From the NCBI RefSeq assembly GCF_002277895.1, contig NZ_CP022998.1, forward strand, positions 1,221,501 through 1,285,500: a stretch of DNA of 64,000 nt, given 5' to 3'. The DNA comes from Rhizobium sp. 11515TR (GTDB lineage Bacteria; Pseudomonadota; Alphaproteobacteria; Rhizobiales; Rhizobiaceae). Each line of letters starts with the position of its first letter. Positions within the stretch are counted from its first letter, which is position 1. The notes under the pieces were generated by a model. That model made no database searches, was not told the DNA's origin, and saw only the letters and a list, made by a program, of their open reading frames with translations. The position numbers and the translations under genes were made by a program. This document shows, one piece after another, positions 24,005-34,737 of the stretch.

Positions 24005-24924
24005 CGGCTCACTCCTTCCATGACGACGGAGTAAACGTCCGCCGGCGTCACCACGAGCGTAATGACGAGGCGAAGACCGACGGCTAGGACGAGGAGGCCG
24101 AGGAGCGCGCGCAATTGCTCGCCGCGCAGCTTCTGGCCGACGCGAACGCCGTACTGCGCACCGATGACGCCCGCTACCATCAAGAGAAAGGCCAGGATGA
24201 TATCGACGGAATAATTGGTGGCTGCCTGGACGATTGTCGTGAAGGCCGTCACGAAAATGACCTGGAACAGCGAGGTGCCGACAACGACGTTTGTGGGCAC
24301 GCGCAGCAGATAGATCATGGCGGGCACGAGGATGAAGCCGCCGCCGATACCCATCGGCGTCAGCATGCCGACGAAGAAACCAAGACCAATGACCGGAATG
24401 GCGCTGAGATAGAGCTTGGATTTTTTGAATCGCAGTTTCAACGGCAGCCGCTGTACCCAGTTGTGATGGCGCGGCTTGCCGGTTGCCGGCGGCAACTTGC
24501 CGGCCGCTCGGCGCATGGCCCGCACACTTTCCAACAGCATCAGCGAGCCGACCGTGCCGAGGAGAATTACGTAGATCAGGGAAATGATCAGGTCGATCTG
24601 GCCGAGCCTGCGCAGCAGCACGAATAGCCAGAGACCGAAGGTCGCCCCCGCCAAGCCGCCGGCAAGCAGGATCGAGCCCAGTTTCAGATCGAGCGAGCCG
24701 CGGCGAAAATGGCTGAGCGCGCCCGAAACCGAGGAGGCGACGACCTGATTGGAGCCGGTCGCGACGGCAACGACTGGCGGGATATTGTAGAAAATCAGAA
24801 GAGGCGTGATGAGAAAGCCGCCGCCGACGCCGAACATGCCGGAGAGAAACCCTACGGCTGCTCCCATGCCGAGAATAATGAAAATATTCACCGACAATTC
24901 TGCGATCGGCAGATAGATCGTCAC
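24001..24924 (-). CDS. TauE/SafE-family anion exporter
   Basis: A 307-residue membrane protein with about eight membrane segments in two halves. The duplicated family signatures are FLSGMFGVGGGFLITPLLIFYNIPPVVAVATGS (N-half) and FFVGMLTPMGIGGGFILVPAMIYLLRVPTNVVVGTS (C-half). TauE-type proteins export sulfite, sulfoacetate or other small anions. Translation probably starts at GTG 24924 with AAGG just upstream. It is the first gene of a two-gene unit with TIGR02186. Confidence 0.9.
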   Translation of the reverse strand: MTIYLPIAELSVNIFIILGMGAAVGFLSGMFGVGGGFLITPLLIFYNIPPVVAVATGSNQVVASSVSGALSHFRRGSLDLKLGSILLAGGLAGATFGLWLFVLLRRLGQIDLIISLIYVILLGTVGSLMLLESVRAMRRAAGKLPPATGKPRHHNWVQRLPLKLRFKKSKLYLSAIPVIGLGFFVGMLTPMGIGGGFILVPAMIYLLRVPTNVVVGTSLFQVIFVTAFTTIVQAATNYSVDIILAFLLMVAGVIGAQYGVRVGQKLRGEQLRALLGLLVLAVGLRLVITLVVTPADVYSVVMEGVSR

Positions 24925-25151
24925 GCCTTGTTCCCATTTGCAGGCTTTTCGGCGAGGTGACCGAAGCCCATTTCCCCTTAAACGGCGGATTCTAATCTGA
25001 AATCATTGCCAGAGCCTTAGGAAAGGCCGAACTGCCCCAGTTTTCGAATTGCCGCATTCACCCTAACTCGGCTTTTTCCACTTTTCTGTGACGCTGTATA
25101 GCGGAATGGTGGGTGCCGGCAGGGGATACGGCAGCTTTGAGCTATCTAAAC

Positions 25152-25181
25152 AAAATGCCGGCGTGCTGACGCCGGCATTTT
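25152..25181 (-). terminator. Terminator of podJ
   Basis: AAAATGCCGGCGT (25152-25164) and ACGCCGGCATTTT (25169-25181) form a perfect 13-bp stem around a 4-base loop. It lies 31-60 bases past the podJ stop and could work on both strands. The rest of 24925-25211 shows no gene. Confidence 0.85.
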
Positions 25182-25211
25182 GGTTGATCGCTTTCGCACG
25201 AAAGCCCGGAG

Positions 25212-28200
25212 CTACTTGTTGCGGGCGAGAAGCTCCTTGACTACTTGATCGGTGACCCGTCCATCCGCCGGCAAGCCGACGGATTTCTGGAAGTTCTTCA
25301 GGGCGGCCACCGTCTTGTCGCCCATGGTGCCGTCGGGCGCACCGGCATCGAAGCCATTCTTGTTGAGGATGGCCTGAATGTTGCGGATCGCCTTCTTCAT
25401 GTCGATCGAGGCCGTGTTCACGCCCTTGCCGGTGGTCCATTCGTCGGGAATGTCGGTGCCGTTGGCCTTCGGATCGGCCGACTGCACTTTCCAAAGGTCG
25501 ACCTTGGCACGGGCGCTTTCGAGATCGGCCGGCTTCATGGCATTGGCGACTTCGTCGCGCTTCTGGGCGGCGTCCTTGTCGCCGCTCTTGGCGGCGATCG
25601 CGAACCACTTGTAGGATTCCTGCAGGTCCTGTTTCACGCCGTTGCCGCGTGCATAAAGGATTGCGAGGTTGAACTGGCTGTCGGAGACTCCGAGATCGGC
25701 GGCGCGGATAAACCAGTTCGCCGCGCTATCATAATCCTGCGGTCCTACTGTGCCCGAGGCGTAGAGAACCGCGAGATTGTGCATGGCGCTGGCATTGCCC
25801 TGATTGGCGGCCTGTTCGTAAAGCTGCTTGGCCTTGACGAGGTCGCGATCGACGCCGTTGCCCTTCTCATACATGCTGGCGAGGCGATACTGGGCCGGGG
25901 CATAACCCTTGTCGGTCGAAAGCTGATACCAGGCTGCAGCCTGCTTCATATCGGCAGCAACGCCGCGACCATCCGTATAGCGTGCGCCGATTTCGAAGAG
26001 CGCCACCGGATCGGCCGATTTAGCGGCAGCGACGAGCGATGGCGGCTGGATGCCGTCGGGCACTGCAATCTCCGGCGCGGCAGCGGGAGCGGCGGCATTG
26101 GTATTGTCCGTCTGAACGAAGGCGGCGGCCTGTTGCGCGGGTGCACTGCCGGCGGGGGTAAGGGCTTCGCTTGCCGTTTGGTTGCCGTCGAGCGGCGTCG
26201 CGGCCGTCAGGTGATCATTTGCTGGCGCGGCGGCGGGATCGGTGGCCGCGGGTGCAGGCTGAACTTCCGCCGTCTCAGTCGTGGAAACCGAGGGTACGGC
26301 GGCCTGGTTTGCAGCAGGCTGCTGATTGCTGGCGACCGGATTCGCATTGGCAGCGACGGTATTGGTCGCGGCACTATCGGCAGGTGCGACCATCGTCGAT
26401 ACCTGGGCCGGTGCCGGCGCCTTCTGGCCGCGCGTCAGCGTGTTTGCCAGCGGATAGGCCATGATGGCGAGCATGACTGCGCCCAGCGCAAGCAGAATCG
26501 GCCGGCGGAAGCGCGAGAACGCACCGCCCTTCTTGGCGTCTTTCTTGGAAGCAGGAGCCGAGCGTTGCGTCTGGTCGACTTCCATGGCCGCGGCCTGCGC
26601 GGCGCGGCGGGCGGCCGCGATATAATCGGCCCTTTCGTTCTCGCTCGGCTGGCGGGCGGTTCCGCTGCGCGACGTGTTCTGGCTGGCGCGCACACGCTCA
26701 AGGATCTTCTTGATGTCAGGGGCGCCGGAGCCCGGCTCCAGCAGTTCGTTGGCCTCTTCGCCGGGCATCACGTCGGCGGGATCGATCGACGGCGCCTGCT
26801 CGATGACCGGACGGTCCGGCGGAAAGATCGGTTCGGCCTTTTCCGGCATGAAGAAGCGCTTGCCGAGGCTGGCAAACAGGCTGGTCTTGCCGCTCTTCTT
26901 GGCTGCCGCCTTGATTTCAGCCTTCGTATTGGCGTCGATCGCCTGTGCGACCGCGACTTCGGCGGAAACCGAGGCTTCGGCCGGCGCCATCGTGCGGATG
27001 ATCGGGCCTGCCTTCTGCTGCGCGGCCATCGGCGGCTTCAGCGCCGGAGCATCCTCTTCGGCAAAGACGTCGCTTTCGAATGTCGCGGCCGGCATGGCGG
27101 GCGCCGGCTTGCGCTGTTCCATATGATCGAGACGGTCGGCGATCTGCAGCAGCGTATCGTGCAGGGCCTCGAAGGTGCGGTGCGTGCGCTCGTCGCTGGC
27201 GCGGCTGAGGTCCTCAAGATGACGAAGGTCTTCGGCAAGTGCCGTCAATGCCGCCATATCGGCTGCCTGCGCACCATGACCCATTCCGCCTTCGCGCGAA
27301 TAAGCTTCGACGACGGTTTCCGCCGCATGGCGGGCCGCTTCGATGATATATTCGTCGTTGGTCGCCATATAGTCCTCAATCGCGCTCATGCGGCGATCGA
27401 AATCCGGGGGCAGATGATCGGCAACGGCCCGCGGTTCAGCGGTCAGCAATGTCGAGAGATGGGCGATCTGCTCTTCAAGATTGCGCAGCGCCTGGGTATC
27501 CGTCGGTGGTGCGGCGGTGCTCGCTTCCAGCCGGGCTGCGATATCGGAGAGACGGCCTTCGAGCCTGCGCGCCATGCTGTCGTCGAGGCTTGCTGCCGGC
27601 GCGGACGGATGGAAATCGATCTCGTCGATGCGGCGAGCGAGATAATCCAGCCGGTCGGCCAGCGCATTGCCGACAGACCCATGTTCCAGCGCATCGATCT
27701 TGTGGGAGATGTCGGCGAGATAGGTGACGAGCTCCGGTTGCGGTGCGGCCTTCTGCGAACGTTCCATCAGATGCGAAAGCTGGTCCAGCCGCTCCTCGAG
27801 GCGGGCGACGGCCTTGGCGCTGCCGAGTTCATCGATGCGCATGGCAAGCGCTTCGAGACGGCCGGAAAGGTCGTCGGCAGGCTGACGCCGGCCCGCATCG
27901 CGGCTCATCAGATCGATCTGATCGGCAAGGCCGCTGAGGCGTCCTTCCAGCCGCTGCATGGCCTGGTCCTGCGGCTGCATCAACGAGCCGAGGCTCTCCA
28001 TCGCGGTTGCGATCGTTAAAAGCTTGTTTTCCAGCGCATGCACGGCGGGACTGTCGTTCATGCCGCCGAGATGCTGCTTGATGTCATCGAGGCGATAGGC
28101 CAGCGAGACGAGCTCGTCCTGCAGGCCCGACGTGTCGATCGCCTTCACCTGGCGCTCGACATGGTGGAGCGACTCTTCGCGGGCGAGACCGTCCATCAGC

Positions 28201-28886
28201 GAGCGCAGCTCGTCGAATTCGGCTTTCAGGCCGGCAGTTTCGGGCTGACCGGCGAGCTGGTTGATGCTGTCGGCGAGCCTGGCCATGTCCTGGCGGACAT
28301 CGGCGACGAAATGCTTGTCTTCGGCGTTCTCACGGATATCGCGGATTTCGGCGCGCAGGGCGGTAACTTCGCGGGTCACGCTCTCGGAGATGTCGCGTTT
28401 CAGATCCTGGCGAAGGTTGACGAGCGCCTGTGCGATGTCGACTGGAGCTTCGGCGGCAGCGGCCCGCATCGGCTGGCGCTGCGGATAGCTGTCGAGCGGA
28501 CGCCGGGCCGGCTGCGGTTCTGCGTGCGCGATTTCCTCACGCCGCGATTGCAGTCGTTCGCGGTTTGCTTCCAGCGTGCGCTGACGCTGACGGATTTCGG
28601 CGAGCGGATCGGAGCGAAGATCGCTTTCGTGACGTTCGCTGCGCAGCGGGCGCTCGTAAGCGCGGCTGGCATATTGTTCGCGTTCGGGGCGGGGCGGCAT
28701 CCGCTCCGGTGCGGCTCGTTCGGGAACAGGCGCATAGCCGGCAGCGACGCGCTGGCGCGTATCGCGCGCGGCGGCGGTTCCCATCAGCCCTTCGATGCGT
28801 GCCTCCAGCCCCTCGATCGTGCGGCTCAGAGCATCCAGCGACGTCCAGTCGCCCGTACCGGTAGGATTTGATCGCGATCCGCTCAT
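25212..28886 (-). CDS. podJ: Polar organelle development protein PodJ
   Basis: A 1224-residue protein with the PodJ architecture. A long cytoplasmic region (about 1-640) is full of coiled-coil helices (repeats such as LEERLDQLSHLMER and ALEHGSVGNALADRLDYLARRIDEI). Polar and Pro/Ala-rich linkers lead to one membrane segment at about 797-815 (ILLALGAVMLAIMAYPLANTL). After an Ala/Pro/Gln-rich periplasmic linker come four Sel1-type repeats at about 958-1110 (FEIGARYTDGRGVAADMKQAA, YRLASMYEKGNGVDRDLVKAK and two more). A peptidoglycan-binding domain closes the protein at about 1155-1224 (IQAILNKNGFDAGAPDGTMGDKTVAALKNFQ). PodJ marks the young pole in rhizobia and Caulobacter and organises polar development. 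A 924-codon frame on the opposite strand is a composition artefact. Confidence 0.88.
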   Translation of the reverse strand: MSGSRSNPTGTGDWTSLDALSRTIEGLEARIEGLMGTAAARDTRQRVAAGYAPVPERAAPERMPPRPEREQYASRAYERPLRSERHESDLRSDPLAEIRQRQRTLEANRERLQSRREEIAHAEPQPARRPLDSYPQRQPMRAAAAEAPVDIAQALVNLRQDLKRDISESVTREVTALRAEIRDIRENAEDKHFVADVRQDMARLADSINQLAGQPETAGLKAEFDELRSLMDGLAREESLHHVERQVKAIDTSGLQDELVSLAYRLDDIKQHLGGMNDSPAVHALENKLLTIATAMESLGSLMQPQDQAMQRLEGRLSGLADQIDLMSRDAGRRQPADDLSGRLEALAMRIDELGSAKAVARLEERLDQLSHLMERSQKAAPQPELVTYLADISHKIDALEHGSVGNALADRLDYLARRIDEIDFHPSAPAASLDDSMARRLEGRLSDIAARLEASTAAPPTDTQALRNLEEQIAHLSTLLTAEPRAVADHLPPDFDRRMSAIEDYMATNDEYIIEAARHAAETVVEAYSREGGMGHGAQAADMAALTALAEDLRHLEDLSRASDERTHRTFEALHDTLLQIADRLDHMEQRKPAPAMPAATFESDVFAEEDAPALKPPMAAQQKAGPIIRTMAPAEASVSAEVAVAQAIDANTKAEIKAAAKKSGKTSLFASLGKRFFMPEKAEPIFPPDRPVIEQAPSIDPADVMPGEEANELLEPGSGAPDIKKILERVRASQNTSRSGTARQPSENERADYIAAARRAAQAAAMEVDQTQRSAPASKKDAKKGGAFSRFRRPILLALGAVMLAIMAYPLANTLTRGQKAPAPAQVSTMVAPADSAATNTVAANANPVASNQQPAANQAAVPSVSTTETAEVQPAPAATDPAAAPANDHLTAATPLDGNQTASEALTPAGSAPAQQAAAFVQTDNTNAAAPAAAPEIAVPDGIQPPSLVAAAKSADPVALFEIGARYTDGRGVAADMKQAAAWYQLSTDKGYAPAQYRLASMYEKGNGVDRDLVKAKQLYEQAANQGNASAMHNLAVLYASGTVGPQDYDSAANWFIRAADLGVSDSQFNLAILYARGNGVKQDLQESYKWFAIAAKSGDKDAAQKRDEVANAMKPADLESARAKVDLWKVQSADPKANGTDIPDEWTTGKGVNTASIDMKKAIRNIQAILNKNGFDAGAPDGTMGDKTVAALKNFQKSVGLPADGRVTDQVVKELLARNK

Positions 28887-29278
28887 ATCTTTGCTCGCCT
28901 TGAACTATGGACCACCCCGGGCCGTCATGCTGACGGAAGAAGACATTGCTATATCGCCACGCTGTCTGCATCCGTCGTTCGGAAAGGGATAAATGTATTG
29001 GCTTTCCTCAAACAGAGCGGCAAAGACAGCGCGCTTTCCAAGCATAAGTTGAAGAAACGCGAAGCACTGCTGCTCAACTCGTACAATTTACGAAACGTGG
29101 TAAACAACTCGTTAAGTTTGCGGGAAGTCTTAACCTTTTATTTTGGTTCTGCTGTCCCGCGACCCGATATTCTTGCGCGCAAGGAGTGCCCGGTTGCTTA
29201 GGCGGAGGGGGCGTATTGCCAACATGCAGGATGGTCTCCCTCATCGGCTTCACCAAAATTTCACCGCGAGACACAAAT

Positions 29279-29300
29279 TTGACGTTTACGCAAACGTCAA
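29279..29300. promoter_or_regulatory. 22-bp palindrome upstream of the beta-oxidation operon
   Basis: TTGACGTTT (29279-29287) and AAACGTCAA (29292-29300) are perfect 9-base inverted arms around ACGC. The site lies 69-90 bases before the first gene. Its ACGTTT core is reminiscent of operators for MerR/TetR-type regulators of fatty-acid and branched-chain catabolism (LiuR-like), from memory. The rest of the 482-base gap 28887-29368 shows no convincing gene. Confidence 0.55.
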
Positions 29301-29368
29301 TATTTTGTAAGAGTGTGACAGTGGCCGGAATCTCTAAGGTCCGGCGGCGAATTGGAGGAATTCGAGAA

Positions 29369-31165
29369 ATGCCAGTCTACAAGGCCCCGGTGAACGATAC
29401 GCTCTTCGTCCTGAACGATGTGCTCGGGCTGGAACGCTACAACAATCTTCCAGGTTATGCCGATGCCACGCCTGACATGATCGAGGCGATCGTCGGAGAA
29501 GCGGCCAAGATGTCGGAAGAGGTGCTTTTCCCGCTCAATTATTCCGGCGATCAGGAAGGTTGCGTGCGCCATGACGACGGCACCGTCTCCACGCCGAAGG
29601 GCTTCAAGGAAGCCTATCGCGCCTATCGCGAAGGCGGCTGGCTGGGTCTTGCCGTGCCGGAAGAATTCGGCGGGCAGGGGCTGCCCTATGTGCTGCACTG
29701 CGCCGTCGGTGAATATACCTCCGCCGCCAACATGTCGCTGATGATGTATCCCGGCCTGACGCAGGGCGCGATCGCCGCGATCCTCGTCCATGGCTCTGAT
29801 GCGCAGAAGCAGACTTATTTGCCGAAATTAGTCGAGGGCAGCTGGTCCGGCACCATGAACCTCACCGAACCGCATTGCGGCACCGATCTCGGCCTCTTGC
29901 GCACCAAGGCGGTGCCCCAGGCTGATGGCAGTTACAAGATATCAGGCCAGAAGATCTTCATCTCGGCCGGCGAGCATGACATGACGGATAATATCGTCCA
30001 TCTCGTCCTTGCTCGCATCGAAGGCGCGCCTGAGGGAACCAAGGGCATCTCGCTCTTTATCGTGCCAAAATTCCTCGTCAAGGAGGACGGTTCGCTCGGC
30101 GCACGCAACCCGGTTTCCTGCGGCGCGATCGAACACAAGATGGGCATTCACGGCAACGCCACCTGCGTCATGAACTATGACGACGCCACGGGCTTCCTGA
30201 TTGGTGCCGAAAATCGCGGTCTCAACGCCATGTTCGTCATGATGAACGAGGCACGCCTCGGCGTCGGCCTGCAGGGTCTCTCGATTGCCGAAATCGCCTA
30301 TCAGAATGCCGCCAACTATGCCCGCGAGCGCATCCAGGGCCGTTCGCTCTCCGGCCCGAAGGCGCCGGACAAGAAGGCTGACCCCATCATCGTCCATCCG
30401 GATATCCGCCGCTCGCTGATGACGATCCGTGCCTTCAACGAAGCCGGCCGTGCCTTCCTGCTCTGGACGGCGTTGAAATCCGATATCGCCCATCGCTCCC
30501 CGGATGAGAAGGACCGTCAGGCAGCCGACGATATCCTTGGCCTCGCGACGCCGATCCTGAAGGGCGTCTTGACCGACAAGGGTTTCGAGCATGCCGTCAT
30601 GGCGCAGCAGGTCTTCGGCGGCCACGGATATATCGAGGAGCATGGCATGAGCCAGTATGTCCGCGATGCCCGCATCACCATGATTTACGAGGGTGCGAAC
30701 GGCATCCAGGCGCTCGATCTCGTCGGCCGCAAGCTGGCGCTGAACGGCGGCCGCGCCGTCATGGCGCTCTTCAAGGAGATCGGCGATTTCTGCGAGGAAA
30801 ACCGCAGCGACGAGCAGATGGCCTTCTTCACCAAGCATCTGAAGAAGGGCTTGAACGACGTGCAGACCGCGACCATGTGGTTCATGCAGAACGCCATGGC
30901 CAAGCCCGACAATGCCGGTGCCGGCTCGACCGACTACATGCACCTCTTCGGCCTTGTCGTACTCGGCTATATGTGGGCGAAGATGGCCAAGGCGGCGCAG
31001 GCAGGTCTTGCGGCTGGCGATACGGCACGTGAGGATTATCTGAAGAACAAGCTTGTCACGGCGCGGTTCTATATGGAGCGCATCATGCCGGAAACGGCGC
31101 TGCGCAAGGCCCGCATCGAAACCGGCGCCGACACGATGATGGAACTGGCGGCGGAAGCCTTTTGA
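29369..31165 (+). CDS. Acyl-CoA dehydrogenase (long form)
   Basis: A 598-residue FAD enzyme that introduces the 2,3-double bond into acyl-CoA, the first step of beta-oxidation. Visible features are [63 protein letters not shown], and the C-terminal catalytic Glu region [21 protein letters not shown]. The extended C-terminal domain and length match the ~600-residue bacterial acyl-CoA dehydrogenases. The frame runs back to 29186, but GGAGGAA 8 bases before ATG 29369 and the start [15 protein letters not shown] fix the start. It is first in a three-gene operon with the thiolase and FadB. Confidence 0.93.
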   Translation: MPVYKAPVNDTLFVLNDVLGLERYNNLPGYADATPDMIEAIVGEAAKMSEEVLFPLNYSGDQEGCVRHDDGTVSTPKGFKEAYRAYREGGWLGLAVPEEFGGQGLPYVLHCAVGEYTSAANMSLMMYPGLTQGAIAAILVHGSDAQKQTYLPKLVEGSWSGTMNLTEPHCGTDLGLLRTKAVPQADGSYKISGQKIFISAGEHDMTDNIVHLVLARIEGAPEGTKGISLFIVPKFLVKEDGSLGARNPVSCGAIEHKMGIHGNATCVMNYDDATGFLIGAENRGLNAMFVMMNEARLGVGLQGLSIAEIAYQNAANYARERIQGRSLSGPKAPDKKADPIIVHPDIRRSLMTIRAFNEAGRAFLLWTALKSDIAHRSPDEKDRQAADDILGLATPILKGVLTDKGFEHAVMAQQVFGGHGYIEEHGMSQYVRDARITMIYEGANGIQALDLVGRKLALNGGRAVMALFKEIGDFCEENRSDEQMAFFTKHLKKGLNDVQTATMWFMQNAMAKPDNAGAGSTDYMHLFGLVVLGYMWAKMAKAAQAGLAAGDTAREDYLKNKLVTARFYMERIMPETALRKARIETGADTMMELAAEAF

Positions 31166-31200
31166 GCAAGGCGGCGTTAGCTGCTGCAGGGAGATGAGAC

Positions 31201-32409
31201 ATGACCGAGGTTTTCATTTACGACCACGTGCGCACGCCGCGCGGGCGCGGCAAGAAGGATGGGTCGCTGCATGAAGTGCCGTCCGTTCGCCTTGCCGCCA
31301 AGACGCTTGAGGCAATCCGCGACCGCAACGGCCTCGATACCGCAACGGTTGACGACATCATCATGGGCTGCGTCGATCCGGTCATGGAAGCCGGCGCCGT
31401 CATCCCGAGGGGTGCCGCCTTCGAGGCCGGCTACTCCACCAAGGCGCCTGGCATGCAGATTTCGCGGTTCTGCGCCTCCGGCCTCGATGCCGTGAATTTT
31501 GGTGCGGCGAAGATCGCGCAAGGGGCTGACGATATCGTCATTGCCGGCGGTGTCGAAAGCATGTCTCGCGTCGGCCTGGGCATGTCCGGCGGTGCCTGGT
31601 TCATGGACCCTTCAGTCAATTTCCCGGCCTATTTCATGCCGCAGGGTGTGTCGGCCGATCTCATCGCCACCAAATATGGCTTCTCGCGCGATGACGTCGA
31701 CGCTTATGCCGTCGAGAGCCAGAAGCGCGCCGCCAATGCCTGGGAAAAGGGCTATTTCAAGAATTCGGTCATTCCGGTGAAGGATATCAACGGCCTGACC
31801 ATTCTCGACCGCGACGAGCACATGCGTCCCGGCACCGATATGCAGGCGCTCGCTTCGCTCAATCCGTCCTTCCAGCTCCCGGGCGAGATGGGCGGCTTTG
31901 AGGCCGTTGGTATCCAAGCGCATCCGGAAGTCGAGCGCATCAATTACGTCCATCACGCCGGCAATTCCTCCGGCATCGTCGATGGCGCCGCTGCCGTGCT
32001 GCTCGGCTCCAAGGCGGGCGGTGAAAGCATGGGCCTGAAGCCGCGCGGCCGCATCAAGGCCTTCGCCAATATCGGCTCCGATCCGGCGCTGATGCTGACC
32101 GGCCCGGTCGATGTCACCGAAAAGCTCCTGAAGCGCAGCGGCCTGACGCTCGCCGACATCGACCTCTTCGAACTGAACGAAGCCTTTGCCGCCGTCGTGC
32201 TGCGCTACATGCAGGCTTTCGACATTCCGCATGACAAGATCAACGTCAATGGCGGCGCGATTGCCATGGGCCACCCGCTCGGCGCGACCGGCGCGATGAT
32301 CCTCGGCACCGTGCTCGACGAGCTCGAACGCCGCGACCTCAACACCGCGCTGGTCACGCTTTGCATCGGTGCCGGTATGGGCACGGCCACGATCATCGAA
32401 CGCGTCTGA
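31201..32409 (+). CDS. fadA: Acetyl-CoA C-acyltransferase (3-ketoacyl-CoA thiolase)
   Basis: A 402-residue thiolase. Cys in [20 protein letters not shown] is the acyl-accepting nucleophile (the usual G-S-S-N-x-C region is somewhat different). The C-terminal catalytic blocks are [28 protein letters not shown] and [15 protein letters not shown]. It would cleave 3-ketoacyl-CoA with CoA, the last beta-oxidation step. It follows the dehydrogenase by 35 bases and precedes the FadB-type gene by 12 bases. The symbol fits the operon role. Without phylogeny I cannot exclude a degradative acetoacetyl-CoA thiolase. Confidence 0.9.
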   Translation: MTEVFIYDHVRTPRGRGKKDGSLHEVPSVRLAAKTLEAIRDRNGLDTATVDDIIMGCVDPVMEAGAVIPRGAAFEAGYSTKAPGMQISRFCASGLDAVNFGAAKIAQGADDIVIAGGVESMSRVGLGMSGGAWFMDPSVNFPAYFMPQGVSADLIATKYGFSRDDVDAYAVESQKRAANAWEKGYFKNSVIPVKDINGLTILDRDEHMRPGTDMQALASLNPSFQLPGEMGGFEAVGIQAHPEVERINYVHHAGNSSGIVDGAAAVLLGSKAGGESMGLKPRGRIKAFANIGSDPALMLTGPVDVTEKLLKRSGLTLADIDLFELNEAFAAVVLRYMQAFDIPHDKINVNGGAIAMGHPLGATGAMILGTVLDELERRDLNTALVTLCIGAGMGTATIIERV

Positions 32410-32421
32410 GGGGGGAAAACA

Positions 32422-34632
32422 ATGGCTTACACGAATTTCACCGTCGAAACCGACGCAGACGGCATCGCGCTCGTCACCTGGGACATGCCCGGCAAGTCCA
32501 TGAACGTCTTCACCGCCGAGATCCTGGAAGAGCTGAACGCCATCATCGATGCCACCGTTGCCGATGCGGCCGTCAAGGGCGTGGTCTTCACCTCGGGCAA
32601 ATCCTCCTTCTCCGGCGGTGCCGATCTCTCGATGATCAAGTCCATGTTTTCCTTCTATCAGGAGGAAAAGGCCAAGGACCCGGCCGTTGCCACGCAGAAG
32701 CTCTTCGATCTCGTCGGGCGCATGACCGGCCTGTTCCGCAAGCTCGAGACCTGCGGCAAGCCATGGGTTTCGGCCATCAACGGCACCTGCATGGGCGGCG
32801 CTTTCGAACTGTCGCTCGCCTGCCATGGCCGTGTTGCGTCCAGCGCCAAGAGCGTCAAGATCGCGCTGCCCGAAGTCAAGGTCGGCATCTTCCCCGGCGC
32901 CGGCGGCACGCAGCGCATCTCGCGCCTGACGGATGCACAATCGGCGCTGCAGATGATGACCACGGGCCAGTCGCTGACGGCGGCGCGCGCCAAGGCGATG
33001 AACCTTGTGCATCAGGTAGTCGAGCCGGATCAGCTGATCCCGGCCGCCAAGCAGATGATCAAGGAAGGGTTGAAGCCTATCGCCCCTTGGGACGAGAAGG
33101 GCTTCAAGGCACCGGGTGGCGGCATCTGGACGCCGGCCGCAGCGCAGCTCTGGCCGGCAGCCCCGGCCATCCTACGCCGTGAGACATCGGGCAACTATCC
33201 TGCAGCCCTCGCCATCCTTAAATGCGTCTATGAAGGCCTACAGGTCCCCTTCGATACCGGCCTGAAGATCGAGCAGCGCTATTTCACGCATGTGCTGCAG
33301 ACCACCGAAGCCTATTCGATGATCCGCTCGCTGTTCATCTCCATGCAGGAACTCGGCAAGGGCGCCCGCCGCCCGGCCGGCCAGCCGAAGACCGAACTCA
33401 AGAAGGTCGGCGTCGTCGGTGCCGGCTTCATGGGTGCGTCCATCGCCTATGTCACCGCAGCAGCCGGCATTCCGGTCACGCTCATCGACCGCGATATCGA
33501 AGCCGCAACCAAGGGCAAGGGCGTCGGCGAGGGGCTGGTCAAGGATTCGATCGGTAAGGGAAGGCTGACGCAGGACGAGGGTGCAGCTCTGCTCTCACGC
33601 ATCACGCCGTCGGCCGATTATTCGGATCTCAAGGATGTGGATCTCGTCATCGAAGCCGTGTTCGAGGATCGCGAAGTCAAGAAGGCCGTCATCGAGGCTG
33701 TCGAAGCCGTGCTGCCGGCCGGCGCCGTCTTTGCATCCAACACCTCGACGCTGCCGATCACGGGCCTTGCGAAGAATTCCAAGCGGCCAGCCGATTTCAT
33801 CGGCGTCCACTTCTTCTCGCCGGTCGAGAAGATGATGCTGACTGAAGTCATTCTCGGCAAGGAAACCGGCGATCATGCGCTGGCCGTCGCGCTGGACTAC
33901 GTCGCCGCCATCAAGAAGACGCCGATCGTCGTTAACGACACGCGCGGCTTCTTCGTCAATCGCTGCGTCTTCCGCTATATCCACGAAGCCTATGACATGC
34001 TGATTGAAGGCGTGCCTGCTGCCATGATCGAAAACGCCGCCAAGATGGCCGGCATGCCGGTCGGGCCGCTGGCGCTCAACGACGAGGTCGCCATCGATCT
34101 CTCCTACAAGATCCTGAAGGCGACGGTTGCCGATCTCGGCGAGAAGGCTGTCGACCCGCGTCACATGCAACTGATCAGCAGTCTCGTTGAAGGCGAGGGT
34201 CGTTTGGGCCGGAAGAACTCCAAGGGTTTCTACGATTACCCGCCGAAGCCGGCAAAGAAGTCGCTCTGGCCGGGCCTGAAGGATCTCTATCCGCAGAAGA
34301 AGGCCGATGAGATCGATGTCAACGTGCTGAAGCAGCGCTTCCTCGTCACGATTGCGCTGGAAGCTGCCCGCACCATCGAAGAAGGCATCGTCACCGATCC
34401 ACGCGAGGCCGATGTCGGCTCCATCCTCGGCTTCGGTTTCGCGCCTTATACCGGTGGTGCGCTGTCCTACATCGACGGCATGGGCGTAAAGACCTTCGTC
34501 GATCTCTGCGATAAGCTGGCAGCCACCTACGGCCCGCATTTCCAGCCGACGGCGCTGCTGATGGACATGGCCGCGAATGGCGAGACCTTCTATGGACGTT
34601 TCGATCCCTATGGCGTTAAGAAGGCGGCTTGA
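32422..34632 (+). CDS. fadB: Bifunctional enoyl-CoA hydratase/3-hydroxyacyl-CoA dehydrogenase
   Basis: A 736-residue bifunctional protein. The crotonase domain (about 1-190) contains [18 protein letters not shown] and [19 protein letters not shown], ending [16 protein letters not shown]. The dehydrogenase part starts with the NAD fold [19 protein letters not shown] (about 331). It continues [33 protein letters not shown] and [11 protein letters not shown], with the C-terminal helical domain [16 protein letters not shown]. It hydrates enoyl-CoA and oxidises the 3-hydroxy product. Together with the two upstream genes it makes one full beta-oxidation turn. A terminator follows at 34663. Confidence 0.95.
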   Translation: MAYTNFTVETDADGIALVTWDMPGKSMNVFTAEILEELNAIIDATVADAAVKGVVFTSGKSSFSGGADLSMIKSMFSFYQEEKAKDPAVATQKLFDLVGRMTGLFRKLETCGKPWVSAINGTCMGGAFELSLACHGRVASSAKSVKIALPEVKVGIFPGAGGTQRISRLTDAQSALQMMTTGQSLTAARAKAMNLVHQVVEPDQLIPAAKQMIKEGLKPIAPWDEKGFKAPGGGIWTPAAAQLWPAAPAILRRETSGNYPAALAILKCVYEGLQVPFDTGLKIEQRYFTHVLQTTEAYSMIRSLFISMQELGKGARRPAGQPKTELKKVGVVGAGFMGASIAYVTAAAGIPVTLIDRDIEAATKGKGVGEGLVKDSIGKGRLTQDEGAALLSRITPSADYSDLKDVDLVIEAVFEDREVKKAVIEAVEAVLPAGAVFASNTSTLPITGLAKNSKRPADFIGVHFFSPVEKMMLTEVILGKETGDHALAVALDYVAAIKKTPIVVNDTRGFFVNRCVFRYIHEAYDMLIEGVPAAMIENAAKMAGMPVGPLALNDEVAIDLSYKILKATVADLGEKAVDPRHMQLISSLVEGEGRLGRKNSKGFYDYPPKPAKKSLWPGLKDLYPQKKADEIDVNVLKQRFLVTIALEAARTIEEGIVTDPREADVGSILGFGFAPYTGGALSYIDGMGVKTFVDLCDKLAATYGPHFQPTALLMDMAANGETFYGRFDPYGVKKAA

Positions 34633-34662
34633 GCTGGCGAGCTACTACTGACGGCAAATCAT

Positions 34663-34692
34663 GGGCCGCTTCTGTCAAGAGCGGCCCTTTTT
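34663..34692 (+). terminator. Terminator of the beta-oxidation operon
   Basis: GGGCCGCT (34663-34670) pairs with AGCGGCCC (34680-34687) around a 9-base loop, followed by TTTTT. It lies 31 bases after the fadB stop. Confidence 0.9.
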
Positions 34693-34737
34693 CTTGATTG
34701 GTTCAGCGTCAGATTAAAGAGGTGCGTAAGATTACGT

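Noticed and set aside
25245..28019. A 924-codon open frame on the plus strand, opposite podJ
   Set aside because: It is fully antisense to podJ, whose coiled-coil, membrane, Sel1 and peptidoglycan-binding domains are clear. The translation shows only Arg/Gly/Leu-rich composition without domain logic. It is a product of GC-rich codon use.
28998..29201. A 67-codon frame in the gap before the beta-oxidation operon
   Set aside because: It starts with TTG without a Shine-Dalgarno and has no domain or compositional support.
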